Shown: positions 46,379 through 55,515, numbered from the stretch's first letter. The stretch is DNA of 64,000 bases from an uncultured Winogradskyella sp. (GCF_947501905.1 NZ_CANMXL010000006.1:45636-109635); one strand, 5' to 3'. Numbers and translations: made by a program. Notes: generated by a model from the letters alone, not told the origin.

Positions 46379-46903
46379 TTAGTTATTTATAAGTTGAAGA
46401 AGGTACTCGTTTTTAAAGCCTTCGTTAGTATAATTCCAATCGTTTTTTAATCCTATTCTTTTGAAACCTCTATTTTCAAAAAGCTTAAGGCTATTTATAT
46501 TATCTGCAGAGATATTACAATATAACTGGTGCAGATTCAATTTTGTGAAACAATAATTTACCAGTAAATCAAGGGCTTCATGCCCATGCCCTTTTCCTCT
46601 ATTTTCCGCTTCAGCAATAACAATTCCTATACCTGCTCTTTTATTTTTAAAATCAAAATCAAAAATATCAATCAAGCCTAAGGTCTTATTATCGTAATTA
46701 GAGATTACCAATCGCAGTTGTTTTGCTTCATAGATATCTTGATGTGCATTTTCTAGATATTGCTGAATCAAAAAGCGTGAATATGGTGTTTGCGTATGAC
46801 TTAACTCCCAAATGTTTTCGTTGTTTTCAACCTCATATATAAAATCTAAATCTTCTTTTTCTAAAGCCCTGAGATATGTATGCTTACCTTTTAGAGTTAC
46901 CAT
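46379..46903 (-). CDS. GNAT acetyltransferase, RimJ/RimL type
   Basis: A 174-residue acetyltransferase of the RimJ/RimL-like branch. It starts LKGKHTYLRALEKEDLDFIY; the acetyl-CoA loop is AENRGKGHGHEALDLLVNY (about 94-112) and the C-terminal signature is NINSLKLFENRGFKRIG. The substrate is unknown. It overlaps the end of dapF by 7 nt and precedes mltG, so it is expressed with diaminopimelate and cell-wall genes. Confidence 0.9.
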   Translation of the reverse strand: MVTLKGKHTYLRALEKEDLDFIYEVENNENIWELSHTQTPYSRFLIQQYLENAHQDIYEAKQLRLVISNYDNKTLGLIDIFDFDFKNKRAGIGIVIAEAENRGKGHGHEALDLLVNYCFTKLNLHQLYCNISADNINSLKLFENRGFKRIGLKNDWNYTNEGFKNEYLLQLINN

Positions 46904-47679
46904 GAAATTTCGCCTTTAAAAACCTGTGTTGCTGGGCCAATAAGCCAAATATTATTGTAATCACCACGCTCTGAAACATCAAAAACAATTTTGAGTTCTC
47001 CTCCTTGAGTCTGTAAATCTACTTCCTTGGATGTAGTCTTTCCGCTTTTGTGCATTGCCAGCGCCACAGCAGTAACACCAGTACCACAAGATAGTGTCTC
47101 GTTTTCCACACCACGTTCGTAAGTTCTTACTGCAAAACTATTCTTGGAGGTTTGCTTGACGAAATTAATATTAGAACCTGCTTCATTGTAAGGTGCTCCA
47201 TATCGTATTGCTTCACCATTATTTTTAACGTCAAAATCTTTTAAATTGCCTACCAATTCTACATGATGCGGAGAACCTGTATCTAAAAACAAATGGTTTT
47301 CAAAAGTTTCGATATGAGAAACATCTTGCATTTGCAATCTCACAATACCATTTTTAATTTCAGCTTTATGAAGACCATCAATAGCTTCAAAAGTAGTTGT
47401 TCTATCTATGACGCCAAGAAATTTTGCAAAAGCAGTAATACATCTTCCTCCATTGCCGCACATACTACTTTCGTTTCCATCGGCATTATAATACACCATT
47501 CTAAAATCTTCTTCAGGGTGGTTTTCTAAAAGAATTAATCCATCTGCCCCAATACCAAATCGGCGATCACATAGCTTGGCAATATTTTTGCTGTTAGATT
47601 TATCAAATAATAACGACCTATTATCTATGATAACAAAATCATTGCCCGTACCCTGATATTTATAAAAATTGAGTGTCAT
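46897..47679 (-). CDS. dapF: Diaminopimelate epimerase
   Basis: A 260-residue DapF, which interconverts LL- and meso-diaminopimelate for lysine and peptidoglycan synthesis. The two catalytic cysteines lie in MCGNGGRC and LSCGTGVTAVA; the N-terminal KYQGTGNDFVIID is characteristic. I chose ATG at 47679: an upstream in-frame ATG at 47691 overlaps the TATATTTG promoter box, and relatives begin at MTLNFYKYQG. It is first in the dapF-GNAT-mltG-DUF2279 operon. Confidence 0.97.
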   Translation of the reverse strand: MTLNFYKYQGTGNDFVIIDNRSLLFDKSNSKNIAKLCDRRFGIGADGLILLENHPEEDFRMVYYNADGNESSMCGNGGRCITAFAKFLGVIDRTTTFEAIDGLHKAEIKNGIVRLQMQDVSHIETFENHLFLDTGSPHHVELVGNLKDFDVKNNGEAIRYGAPYNEAGSNINFVKQTSKNSFAVRTYERGVENETLSCGTGVTAVALAMHKSGKTTSKEVDLQTQGGELKIVFDVSERGDYNNIWLIGPATQVFKGEISW

Positions 47680-47688
47680 AATTACTGG

Positions 47689-47696
47689 CAAATATA
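47689..47696 (-). promoter_or_regulatory. Candidate -7 element of the dapF operon
   Basis: The minus strand reads TATATTTG, an exact match, 9 nt before the dapF ATG at 47679. A very short or absent leader is predicted. Confidence 0.5.
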
Positions 47697-47805
47697 AGAA
47701 TAAAACACCTTAAACTATGTTGTTAAATCGTAGTTAAAGTTGAATATAAAAATCAATAATTCGATAATTTTAAACGTTAAATAGAATAACTAAAAACTGA
47801 AGAAT

Positions 47806-49221
47806 ATGAAGAAAATTTTAACATTAATATGTGTTTCTGCATTAGGCGGCTTATTAACCCTTGGTGGCTATAAACTATTTGTTGAAGAAGAGCAAGTTCA
47901 AGTTGCAACCGACAATAACACACAACTTCCAGTATATATACCTACATCTACAAATAATGCCTTACTAACAAACACAGAACGACCAGATTTAATTACAGCG
48001 GCAAACAAAACTATTGATGCGGTTGTCCATGTAAAGAATACACAGATTAATCGAAGTCCTCAAACATGGGGTGATGTTTTTAGCGGACGTGCTCCTGAAC
48101 GCAGACAACTTGCCGGTGCAGGTTCTGGTGTTATAATTTCTCCAGACGGACATATCATTACAAACAATCATGTTATAAGAGGTGCTGTAGAAATTTCTAT
48201 TACACTCAATGATAATAGAACTTATATGGCAGAATTAGTCGGCACAGACTCTAAAAACGATATTGCATTACTAAAAATAGACACCGAAGAAAAATTACCA
48301 TTTGTGGCCTTTGGAAATTCAGACGCAACTCAAATTGGTGAATGGGTTTTAGCAGTTGGCAATCCTTTTAATTTAACCTCAACAGTTACAGCCGGGATTA
48401 TTAGTGCTAAATCCAGAGACTTATCTGGCGGACAGTCATTTATTCAAACAGATGCTGCTGTAAATCCAGGGAACTCAGGTGGTGCTTTAGTAAATATCAA
48501 TGGTGAACTGGTAGGTATTAATACAGCTATCTCTTCCCAAACAGGCTCATATGTAGGCTATTCTTTTGCTGTACCTAGCAATATTGCTCGTAAAATTGTC
48601 GAAGACATAATGGAATTTGGTGATGTACAAGATGTGATTTTAGGTATTTCTGCATTAAGAAGAGATACAGATGAAGCTAAGAAATTAGGTGTTGATGAAA
48701 TACAAGGCGTATATGTTAGTGAAGTTGACAGTAAATCTGGCGCTGCAATTGCTGGAATAAAGCCTGGAGATATCATTAAAGGGTTAGACAACATTGAGGT
48801 TACTAAATTTTCTGAATTGTCTGGCTATTTAAAAACTAAAAGTGTTAATGATGTTGTCAATGTAGAAGTGTTAAGAGGAAATGATTTAAAAACAATTCCT
48901 GTTACACTTACAAAAAGGGATGATATTTATGTTGAATTTATGGATATACAGTTTAAAGATATTCCTGAGAAAGTTAAAAATGAGTATCCTGAAACTTATG
49001 ATAGTGGCGCACTAGTTATCGAAAATAAAAATCAATTCTTAGCTCAAAAAGTAGGGATAAAAAGAAATTATGTGATTACTGGTATAAATGGTAACAAAAT
49101 TGAATCCACAAAAGATATTAAAGCGCTTTATGATAAATATGGAAATGATTTTAATGAAAATCTAAAAAGCATAGAGTTTATTGACACATATGGTCAAAAG
49201 AAAGAAATTATTTTCAGGTAA
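47806..49221 (+). CDS. HtrA/Deg-family periplasmic serine protease
   Basis: 471 residues. An N-terminal signal anchor (about 4-21) is followed by a trypsin-like domain with catalytic His in NNHVIRGAVE, Asp in KNDIALLKI and Ser in NPGNSGGALV. PDZ1 (about 275-365; SGAAIAGIKPGDIIKGLDN) and a more divergent PDZ2 (about 370-471) follow. It is a quality-control protease/chaperone of the envelope. The 126-nt divergent gap with dapF shows no exact TAnnTTTG on the plus strand, so a stress-type promoter is possible. A long terminator hairpin follows. Confidence 0.95.
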   Translation: MKKILTLICVSALGGLLTLGGYKLFVEEEQVQVATDNNTQLPVYIPTSTNNALLTNTERPDLITAANKTIDAVVHVKNTQINRSPQTWGDVFSGRAPERRQLAGAGSGVIISPDGHIITNNHVIRGAVEISITLNDNRTYMAELVGTDSKNDIALLKIDTEEKLPFVAFGNSDATQIGEWVLAVGNPFNLTSTVTAGIISAKSRDLSGGQSFIQTDAAVNPGNSGGALVNINGELVGINTAISSQTGSYVGYSFAVPSNIARKIVEDIMEFGDVQDVILGISALRRDTDEAKKLGVDEIQGVYVSEVDSKSGAAIAGIKPGDIIKGLDNIEVTKFSELSGYLKTKSVNDVVNVEVLRGNDLKTIPVTLTKRDDIYVEFMDIQFKDIPEKVKNEYPETYDSGALVIENKNQFLAQKVGIKRNYVITGINGNKIESTKDIKALYDKYGNDFNENLKSIEFIDTYGQKKEIIFR

Positions 49222-49246
49222 AACAATCTAAAAACACCAATAAATT

Positions 49247-49283
49247 AAACCCTTTGAAATATATTATTTCAAAGGGTTTTTAT
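49247..49283 (+). terminator. Strong intrinsic terminator after the HtrA gene
   Basis: A 14-bp perfect stem (AAACCCTTTGAAAT / ATTTCAAAGGGTTT) with loop ATATT is followed by TTTATTTTT. Confidence 0.92.
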
Positions 49284-49321
49284 TTTTGTAAAAATGCGCT
49301 ACGAAAACGTTTGAAATATAT

Positions 49322-49329
49322 TATTTTTG
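49322..49329 (+). promoter_or_regulatory. Candidate -7 element of the GAPDH gene
   Basis: TATTTTTG, an exact TAnnTTTG match, 63 nt before the chosen ATG. T-richness lowers its specificity. Confidence 0.35.
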
Positions 49330-49392
49330 CCGAAAATTTAGAAAGTATAATTGATAGCTTTCAAATTAAAAAACAACAAAACACACAACACA

Positions 49393-50841
49393 ATGCCCGT
49401 AAAAGACACTTACGAAAAAGAATTAGCTTTTCAAGCTGACAGACGTCGCGCAACTGTAGAGTTTATTAAAATCTTAAACGATTTATGGTATGATAAGTCA
49501 ATTGAACTGGTTATTTTCAGAAATCCATTAATTGACAGAACAGTAAGCGATATTTTAAACCTACATGAATATGCTGGAGAATTTGTTCAAAAACCAATTT
49601 CAATTTTTGATTCTGTTGAGATTGCTAAAGCAATCAATCAGCTTGACTTGCCACCTGCGAAATTAGATATTGGTAAATTGACTTACGAGTATCACTTAGA
49701 AGACGAAAAATTTAGCAACGCATTAAGCTTTGTCGCAGATAAATTAAAAGATGCTGAAGATAGTAATGGTATTGCACCAAAAGATGTTGTACTATATGGT
49801 TTTGGACGTATAGGTCGCTTACTTGCTAGAGAGTTAATGACTAAGACCGGTAAAGGCAGTCAAATGCGATTAAGAGCTATTGTAACCCGTGGTGCTATTG
49901 ATGCTACTGTTTTAGAAAAAAGAGCATCATTATTAAGAAATGATTCTGTTCATGGTGATTTCTCTGGTACCGTAACTGTAGACGTAAAAAATGAAGCTTT
50001 AATCATTAACGGAACTACAGTAAACATCATATCGGCCAATGCGCCAGAAGATATCGACTATACTAAATATGGCATAAGCGATGCTTTAATCATAGATAAC
50101 ACTGGTGCTTTCAGAGACAAAGAAGCTTTAGAAAGACACTTGGTACCAAAAGGTGCAGACAAAGTATTATTAACTGCTCCAGGAAAAGGTATTCCTAATA
50201 TTGTACATGGTGTTAATCATTTAGAGAACAATCCAGATAAGATTAAGATTTTCTCAGCGGCATCTTGTACAACTAATGCTATTACACCAATATTAAAGGC
50301 TATCGAAGATTCTTATGGTGTAAAATCTGGTCATTTAGAAACAATTCATGCCTATACAAATGACCAAAACTTAGTAGATAATTTTCATAAAAAATACAGA
50401 AGAGGTCGTGCTGCAGGACTTAACATGGTAATTACAGAAACTGGCGCTGGAAAAGCAGTGAGTAAAGCATTGCCATCTTTAGAAGGAAAACTAACTTCTA
50501 ACGCTATTAGGGTTCCTGTACCTAATGGGTCTTTAGCAATTTTGAATTTAGAACTTGATAGAGAAACTTCTGTTGAAGCTATGAATGCTATCATGAAAAA
50601 GTATGCACTTGAAGGTGATTTGGTAGAACAAATCAAATACGAAATGAGCGATGAGCTTGTATCTAGTGATATTGTTGGAAGCTCAGCACCTTCAATCTAT
50701 GACAGCAAGGCAACTATTGTAAGAGCTGATGGTAAAAATGCCGTATTATATATCTGGTACGATAATGAATATGGCTATAGCCATCAAGTTATTCGTTTAG
50801 CTAAATATGTATCAAAAGTAAGACGCTACACTTATTATTAG
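49393..50841 (+). CDS. gap: Glyceraldehyde-3-phosphate dehydrogenase, long N-terminally extended form
   Basis: A 482-residue enzyme, about 140 residues longer than classical GAPDH. The extra N-terminal domain (about 1-125) is alpha-helical. The NAD(P)-binding motif is YGFGRIGRLLAREL and the catalytic Cys is in AASCTTNAITPIL. The C-terminal NEYGYSHQVIRLAKYV is the GAPDH end signature. This long type is common in Bacteroidota; whether it favours glycolysis or gluconeogenesis is not settled by sequence. I chose ATG at 49393 (MPVKDTYEKELAFQ) over a TTG 42 nt upstream. Confidence 0.93.
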   Translation: MPVKDTYEKELAFQADRRRATVEFIKILNDLWYDKSIELVIFRNPLIDRTVSDILNLHEYAGEFVQKPISIFDSVEIAKAINQLDLPPAKLDIGKLTYEYHLEDEKFSNALSFVADKLKDAEDSNGIAPKDVVLYGFGRIGRLLARELMTKTGKGSQMRLRAIVTRGAIDATVLEKRASLLRNDSVHGDFSGTVTVDVKNEALIINGTTVNIISANAPEDIDYTKYGISDALIIDNTGAFRDKEALERHLVPKGADKVLLTAPGKGIPNIVHGVNHLENNPDKIKIFSAASCTTNAITPILKAIEDSYGVKSGHLETIHAYTNDQNLVDNFHKKYRRGRAAGLNMVITETGAGKAVSKALPSLEGKLTSNAIRVPVPNGSLAILNLELDRETSVEAMNAIMKKYALEGDLVEQIKYEMSDELVSSDIVGSSAPSIYDSKATIVRADGKNAVLYIWYDNEYGYSHQVIRLAKYVSKVRRYTYY

Positions 50842-50878
50842 ATTTATATAATCTAAAGTAGACGTTTCAACGTATATC

Positions 50879-50909
50879 AATAGCCTTACAATTTGTAGGG
50901 CTATTTGTT
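50879..50909 (+). terminator. Intrinsic terminator after GAPDH
   Basis: The inverted repeat AATAGCC-TTACA...TGTA-GGGCTATT forms an 11-12 bp stem with one mismatch and is followed by TTTGTTT. Confidence 0.8.
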
Positions 50910-50976
50910 TATAGAAACTCAAGAAATATTGTTAAAATCCCTATATTGGACATGTCTTAACCTAACGCAACCAAAA

Positions 50977-51597
50977 ATGAAAAATGCAACCAAATTAATA
51001 GTCTTATTAGCTTTAATGCTAAACTACTCTTTTACTATTGCCCAAGAAACGACACAGAACGAAGAATTATCATTAGATAGTGGTACTATTGATAGCCAGT
51101 TTGAATATATATTCAGGAAATCAGGAAATTTTAAAGGGACTAACGGTCAAAAATACGAAGCTGTAAAATACAGTTCTTTACTAACTTTAAAGGCACATGT
51201 TTTAGACTCACTAAAAACAACTTATGCCAAATTGAATAGTTCTGAAAAAACAGTTAATAATCAAGCTAAAGAAATTGAATCTCTAAAATCTCAGCTTAGC
51301 AATACACAAACAGAACTTACAAATACAAATGCCGAAAAAGACAGCATGTCTCTATTTGGTATGCAAATGAGTAAAACGGGTTATAATGTTTTAATGTGGG
51401 GTATTATTGCTGGCTTATTGGCTTTAGCTTTATTATTTGTTTTTCGTTTTAAAAGTAGCAACTCCTCTACTAAAGCTGCTAAGCGTAAATTAGAAGAAGT
51501 CGAAGTCGAATTTGAAGAACATCGTCGTGTGGCATTAGAGCGCGAGCAGAAAGTAAGACGTCAATTACAAGACGAAATTAATAAAAATAAATCTTAA
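50977..51597 (+). CDS. Hypothetical exported coiled-coil protein with one membrane helix
   Basis: About 206 residues. A signal peptide (about 1-22, ending IAQ) is followed by a polar region and a coiled coil (about 85-130, NQAKEIESLKSQLSNTQTEL). One transmembrane helix follows (about 144-165, NVLMWGIIAGLLALALLFVF), then a highly charged, helical C-terminus. No enzymatic motif is seen. Flavobacterial relatives have sometimes been named tRNA (guanine-N1)-methyltransferase, probably by propagation from the nearby trmD; nothing here supports that activity. ATG at 50977 places the signal peptide at the start. A terminator hairpin follows. Confidence 0.75.
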   Translation: MKNATKLIVLLALMLNYSFTIAQETTQNEELSLDSGTIDSQFEYIFRKSGNFKGTNGQKYEAVKYSSLLTLKAHVLDSLKTTYAKLNSSEKTVNNQAKEIESLKSQLSNTQTELTNTNAEKDSMSLFGMQMSKTGYNVLMWGIIAGLLALALLFVFRFKSSNSSTKAAKRKLEEVEVEFEEHRRVALEREQKVRRQLQDEINKNKS

Positions 51598-51617
51598 TAG
51601 CATTATAGAATAAATCA

Positions 51618-51648
51618 AAATCCGTAATTTACAGTTACGGATTTTTTT
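51618..51648 (+). terminator. Intrinsic terminator abutting the start codon of the next gene
   Basis: AAATCCGTAA / TTACGGATTT form a perfect 10-bp stem followed by a T-run that ends 1 nt before the ATG at 51650. Confidence 0.88.
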
Positions 51649-51649
51649 T

Positions 51650-52090
51650 ATGACTATACGCAAAGCAACCATAGACCATCTCGGAGACCTCATTCCATTG
51701 TTTGATGGTTATAGAACATTTTATAAGCAAGAAAGCAACTTGCCAAAAACAAAACAATTTTTATTAGAGCGCTTAAAAAAAAATGACTCTGTTATTTTTA
51801 TGGCATATTTAGAAGATAATCCTGTTGGCTTTACACAACTTTATCATTTGTTTTCATCAGTGTCCATGGAGCGCATGTATTTACTTAACGATTTATATGT
51901 GTCTGACTACTGTCGCGGTAAAGGCGTTGGAGAAGCGCTCATAAATAAAGCCAAAGCACTTTGTATAGCACAAAAGCAAAAAGGTATAGCCATACAAACA
52001 GCACATGATAATCCAGCACAAAATTTATATCAACGATTAGGTTTTGAGCCTGACTCTGATTTGCATTTCTTTTGGACCAATACACATTAA
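51650..52090 (+). CDS. GNAT family N-acetyltransferase
   Basis: A 146-residue GNAT protein. The N-terminus is IRKATIDHLGDLIPLFDGYR, and the acetyl-CoA loop DYCRGKGVGEALINKAK lies at about 84-100. AHDNPAQNLYQRLGFEPD closes the fold. The substrate is unknown. The ATG lies immediately after the T-tract of a strong terminator, so there is almost no room for a separate promoter. The gene may depend on read-through from upstream. The next gene starts 5 nt after its stop. Confidence 0.9.
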   Translation: MTIRKATIDHLGDLIPLFDGYRTFYKQESNLPKTKQFLLERLKKNDSVIFMAYLEDNPVGFTQLYHLFSSVSMERMYLLNDLYVSDYCRGKGVGEALINKAKALCIAQKQKGIAIQTAHDNPAQNLYQRLGFEPDSDLHFFWTNTH

Positions 52091-52095
52091 ATACA

Positions 52096-52530
52096 ATGGC
52101 AAAAAACAAAACAGTAGAAACTGAAAAAGACGTTATCGAATTTATTAATTCTTACGTAGACAACGACTTAAAAAAAGCTGATAGCTTACAACTCATAGAA
52201 CTATTGACAAAATGGTCTGGCTTTGAGCCCAAAATGTGGGGACCAACAATTATTGGTTTTGGCAGTTATCATTATAAATATACTAGTGGTCATGAAGGCG
52301 ATGCCCCATTATTAGGCTTTTCACCAAGAAAAACAGCATTTTCATTATATGTGTATTCTCCCACTGAAGAGCATAAACCCTTGTTAGATGACTTGGGGAA
52401 ATTTAAAATGGGAAAAGCATGCATATATGTAAAAAAACTTTCAGATATAAATATCGAAGCTTTAAAAAAAATCAGCCTAGCATCAATCGCATATCTAAAT
52501 GAGCATCATGAATGCGCTTGTAGGAATTAA
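52096..52530 (+). CDS. DUF1801 domain protein
   Basis: A 144-residue cytoplasmic protein with one DUF1801 (YdhG-like) domain. Landmarks are LIELLTKWSGFEPKMWGPTI, IGFGSYHYKYTSGHEGD, LGFSPRKTAFSLYVY and LGKFKMGKACIYVKKLSDI. Family function is unknown. I chose ATG at 52096 (MAKNKTVETEKDVIEF); an in-frame upstream start at 52072 lies within the GNAT gene. It is probably cotranscribed with the GNAT gene 5 nt before it. The 109 nt downstream hold only weak inverted repeats. Confidence 0.82.
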   Translation: MAKNKTVETEKDVIEFINSYVDNDLKKADSLQLIELLTKWSGFEPKMWGPTIIGFGSYHYKYTSGHEGDAPLLGFSPRKTAFSLYVYSPTEEHKPLLDDLGKFKMGKACIYVKKLSDINIEALKKISLASIAYLNEHHECACRN

Positions 52531-52639
52531 CCAGAAAAAATATCAATTATTTCTTATTCACTATCCTTAGTAACAAGCTGTTATGCTTAAATAAGCTTAC
52601 AGATTGGTTTTATTTTGACATAACATAAACATTTATGAT

Positions 52640-53581
52640 ATGAAACATATAACTACTTTGTTCCTGATTTTTGTCTTATTCTTCTCCTGTGACGATGATG
52701 ACGATACTATTTCAATTGGTCTTCTAGCAGAACATCGGGGTATATACATCAATGATTTTTATACTGCTGGTATTTTAGGAAACAGCGCACTCGAGGACGA
52801 TTTATTAGCTTGGGTAGACGTCAACGATTTTACAGATATATATCTATATAATATTGGAGCCGCTCTTGGAGATGGCCTTGATGATGACTTACGTGCTTTT
52901 GTAGACAAAGCGCATAATCAATCACCATATCTTAAAGTGTCTTTTGTCTCTGCGGGTTTTGGTGATTCTTTTACAGAGATTGAAGGCTATCATGATGGAC
53001 GCAAAGACAATAGACCAGATGGTATAGTTAGTGAAATTGAATTCTGGAACGGCAGTATGAATTTTGCGGATAACTATGCACCTTGGATTGATAAGATTAA
53101 TGACTTAAAATTCACGCCACCACCAGGAGATACAACACCACTCAATGCAGGTGTTACTCGTCAATTTTATATTGGTAAGATTAAAGACCCAGGATTACCA
53201 CCAAGTCTAGCTATAGCAAAAGAATTAGTCATGCATCATGACGAGATTTTCTTAACCAACTACCATAATGATGCTTGGTTACTATCTGGCTCTACATTAG
53301 AAAACTCTATAGTAAATAAGCTGAATTTACTAGCGCAAGCTGGAATGGAACTTAACAAAGAAGTAAATATTGTTATTCTATTTAATGTATTTCAATCGTC
53401 GCCATCTCCAGAAATATGGGATTACTTTTCAACAACTGGTATGAATAACGAATTTGAAAATGCATTTGTAGAATGGAGCGAGGATTTTGACGCCAGTACG
53501 GATATTACTAATAAAGAATACATAAACCTTAAAGGCTTTGGCATCTATCGATATAGTGATGCTTTGAATGCAAGACCCTAG
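52640..53581 (+). CDS. Hypothetical surface lipoprotein, possible TIM-barrel hydrolase-like
   Basis: 313 residues with a lipoprotein signal peptide (lipobox LFFSC at about 14-18). Five aspartates follow the Cys directly, an acidic tract like the lipoprotein export signals that direct Bacteroidota lipoproteins to the surface. The body alternates strands and helices. GIYINDF near the start, DGIVSEIEFWN in the middle (about 133-143) and LKGFGIYRYSD at the end would suit strands 1, 4 and 8 of a glycosidase-like TIM barrel. That is pattern-based inference; I do not recognise the family. It is a monocistronic gene between larger gaps. Confidence 0.6.
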   Translation: MKHITTLFLIFVLFFSCDDDDDTISIGLLAEHRGIYINDFYTAGILGNSALEDDLLAWVDVNDFTDIYLYNIGAALGDGLDDDLRAFVDKAHNQSPYLKVSFVSAGFGDSFTEIEGYHDGRKDNRPDGIVSEIEFWNGSMNFADNYAPWIDKINDLKFTPPPGDTTPLNAGVTRQFYIGKIKDPGLPPSLAIAKELVMHHDEIFLTNYHNDAWLLSGSTLENSIVNKLNLLAQAGMELNKEVNIVILFNVFQSSPSPEIWDYFSTTGMNNEFENAFVEWSEDFDASTDITNKEYINLKGFGIYRYSDALNARP

Positions 53582-53795
53582 ATAAGCTTCCTTTTTTGTA
53601 TTAATGATTGCAGGTTGACATTGTAGTCATTTTCTAATAACTTCGTTTACTTATGCTGAATAAGTCGAAGTAGTAAAACTGATTCTATTCTAGAATCTAG
53701 ATTATTTATTTTGGTAATTAAGTAACAATACCATGATAACTTCTACTTATCATATGTGATTTATATATTTGACTATCAATTTTATATAAAAATAA
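53582..53795. other. 214-nt intergenic region with hairpins
   Basis: No gene of useful length is seen. Inverted repeats are present: CTTCG-TTT-ACTTAT/ATAAGT-CGAAG (53641-53670), a weaker GATTC/GAATC pair near 53682-53698, and TGATAA/TTATCA near 53735-53752. An exact TATATTTG (53764-53771) precedes the next gene by 24 nt. None has a good U-tract. Confidence 0.4.
53764..53771 (+). promoter_or_regulatory. Candidate -7 element of the 53796 gene
   Basis: TATATTTG, an exact TAnnTTTG match, with 24 nt to the ATG at 53796. Confidence 0.4.
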
Positions 53796-54440
53796 ATGAT
53801 TGACTTTATAAGAGACATTTTTTCATTCGCTAAAGATAAATCTACATCTATTGGATTGAAAGCTGGAATAGTAATTACTCTTTTTGGTTTATTAGTTTTC
53901 TCTGATTATGCCTTTAACCTTACCTATAATTATTACGTTAATAATAAAACTGAACAGTTAATTAAATTAAATCAACTAAAAGTCATTTATGCAGAAAATT
54001 CGTTGGAACTAAAAAAAATTAGACTTACTGAGAAAAGGATTTTAAATCAAAGACATTACTCTGAAGTCTTAAATGAGTTTTTAGAAAGTTATTCAAAGCA
54101 AAAGATTACAGTTGAAAATCCAATCATTAAAAATGAGAACAAAGAAGAAAGGAATAGTAAGCGGTCATTATTTTGGATGGTATTGTCATCAAACTATTTT
54201 TTCATATTACTTATACTAGTATTATTAATATTACCATTTACAGGTAGTATTCATCGTGAGATAAAAAATATTCTTGGTTCCTTAGCTGCTATTATAATTT
54301 TAATGGGTCTTATATCTTTAATCACTTGGATAGCTTATAAAATTCCATTGATATACAATAGACCCTATTTGAATTATGCACTGAACTTTATTATACATTT
54401 TCCATTGTTATATTTTGCTTATCGCTCAAGTAAAAATTAA
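53796..54440 (+). CDS. Hypothetical three-to-four-helix membrane protein
   Basis: 214 residues with an N-terminal helix (about 23-46), a polar coiled-coil-prone region (about 50-115) and three further hydrophobic segments (about 124-145, 157-180, 190-210). I recognise no family or motif. Codon use looks like its neighbours. It sits alone between a lipoprotein gene and trmD, with its own promoter-like box. Function unknown. Confidence 0.6.
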   Translation: MIDFIRDIFSFAKDKSTSIGLKAGIVITLFGLLVFSDYAFNLTYNYYVNNKTEQLIKLNQLKVIYAENSLELKKIRLTEKRILNQRHYSEVLNEFLESYSKQKITVENPIIKNENKEERNSKRSLFWMVLSSNYFFILLILVLLILPFTGSIHREIKNILGSLAAIIILMGLISLITWIAYKIPLIYNRPYLNYALNFIIHFPLLYFAYRSSKN

Positions 54441-54530
54441 ACTGTTAATTCCTACATTAAAGATAAATTACTAAAAGGGAATATCTAAATCCCATTTCCC
54501 AATTTCCAAGATTAATCGCATCTTTGCAAA

Positions 54531-55208
54531 ATGCGTATAGATATTATCACTGTTTTACCAGAACTCTTAAAAAGTCCTTTTGAGGCCTCTATACTCAAAC
54601 GTGCGATAGATGCAGGTTTGGTTGAAGTTCATTTTCATAATCTTAGGGATTACACAACAGACAACTACAAATCTATAGACGACTACCAATTTGGTGGCGG
54701 TGCTGGTATGGTTATGATGATTGAGCCTATAGACAAATGCATCACAGGCTTGAAAGCAGAGCGTAATTACGACGACATTATTTATATGACGCCAGATGGT
54801 GAGCGTCTAAACCAAAGTATTGCCAACCAAGTGTCCTTAAAAGAAAACATTATTATTCTTTGTGGCCATTACAAAGGTGTAGACCAACGCGTCAGAGATA
54901 AGTTTATAACTCGCGAAATTTCTATTGGGGATTATGTGCTCTCTGGTGGAGAGTTAGGTGCTGCAGTACTTTGCGATGCTGTGATACGTTTAATTCCTGG
55001 TGTTTTGGGTAATGAGACTTCAGCATTAACTGATAGCTTTCAAGATAATTTGCTAGCGCCTCCAATCTACACAAGACCAAGAGAATACGATGGCATGAAA
55101 GTCCCTAAAGTACTATTTAGTGGTAACTTTGGTGAAATAGAAAAATGGCGCGAAGAACAAGCTTATCAACGTACCAAAGAACGCCGACCTGATTTATTAG
55201 ATGATTAA
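54531..55208 (+). CDS. trmD: tRNA (guanine37-N1)-methyltransferase
   Basis: A 225-residue TrmD, a SPOUT-class enzyme that methylates G37 of tRNAs reading CNN and some other codons to prevent frameshifting. Signatures are the start [13 protein letters not shown], the GGGAGMVM motif, [11 protein letters not shown] and the trefoil-knot SAM site [15 protein letters not shown] with [11 protein letters not shown]. It is 389 nt upstream of rplS, the usual partner, with a small membrane-protein gene between them. Confidence 0.97.
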   Translation: MRIDIITVLPELLKSPFEASILKRAIDAGLVEVHFHNLRDYTTDNYKSIDDYQFGGGAGMVMMIEPIDKCITGLKAERNYDDIIYMTPDGERLNQSIANQVSLKENIIILCGHYKGVDQRVRDKFITREISIGDYVLSGGELGAAVLCDAVIRLIPGVLGNETSALTDSFQDNLLAPPIYTRPREYDGMKVPKVLFSGNFGEIEKWREEQAYQRTKERRPDLLDD

Positions 55209-55218
55209 ATAATAAATC

Positions 55219-55425
55219 ATGGATGTTCTTACAGAGCTAATACTTAGAAATATAATTTGTAGTTCTTTAGGAAAATACTCAAGATACTATTTCTTTAAAC
55301 TTACTGGAAAAAAGAAAAGTTTGAATCAAATCAAAAATCAGAGTTTTTTAAATGGATTAGTAGGTTTGATTGTCTTTGTATCTATATCAGTGATTTGCGC
55401 TTACATTTATTTCTCTGTTTTCTAA
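55219..55425 (+). CDS. Small single-helix membrane protein between trmD and rplS
   Basis: 68 residues. The N-terminal half is basic and polar (RYYFFKLTGKKKSLNQIKNQ), followed by one hydrophobic helix (about 45-66) reaching the C-terminus. It starts 10 nt after trmD, so it is probably cotranscribed. I recognise no family; small proteins of this layout are common in the group. Coding status rests on position, a good ATG and a plausible membrane helix. Confidence 0.5.
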   Translation: MDVLTELILRNIICSSLGKYSRYYFFKLTGKKKSLNQIKNQSFLNGLVGLIVFVSISVICAYIYFSVF

Positions 55426-55515
55426 AACAAAATTTCAGAATAATTAGGTAAAATACTTCTTAACTTTTTACTTTAAACTTTTTTACTTTTCACTTTATAT
55501 TATACACTTTTTAAC

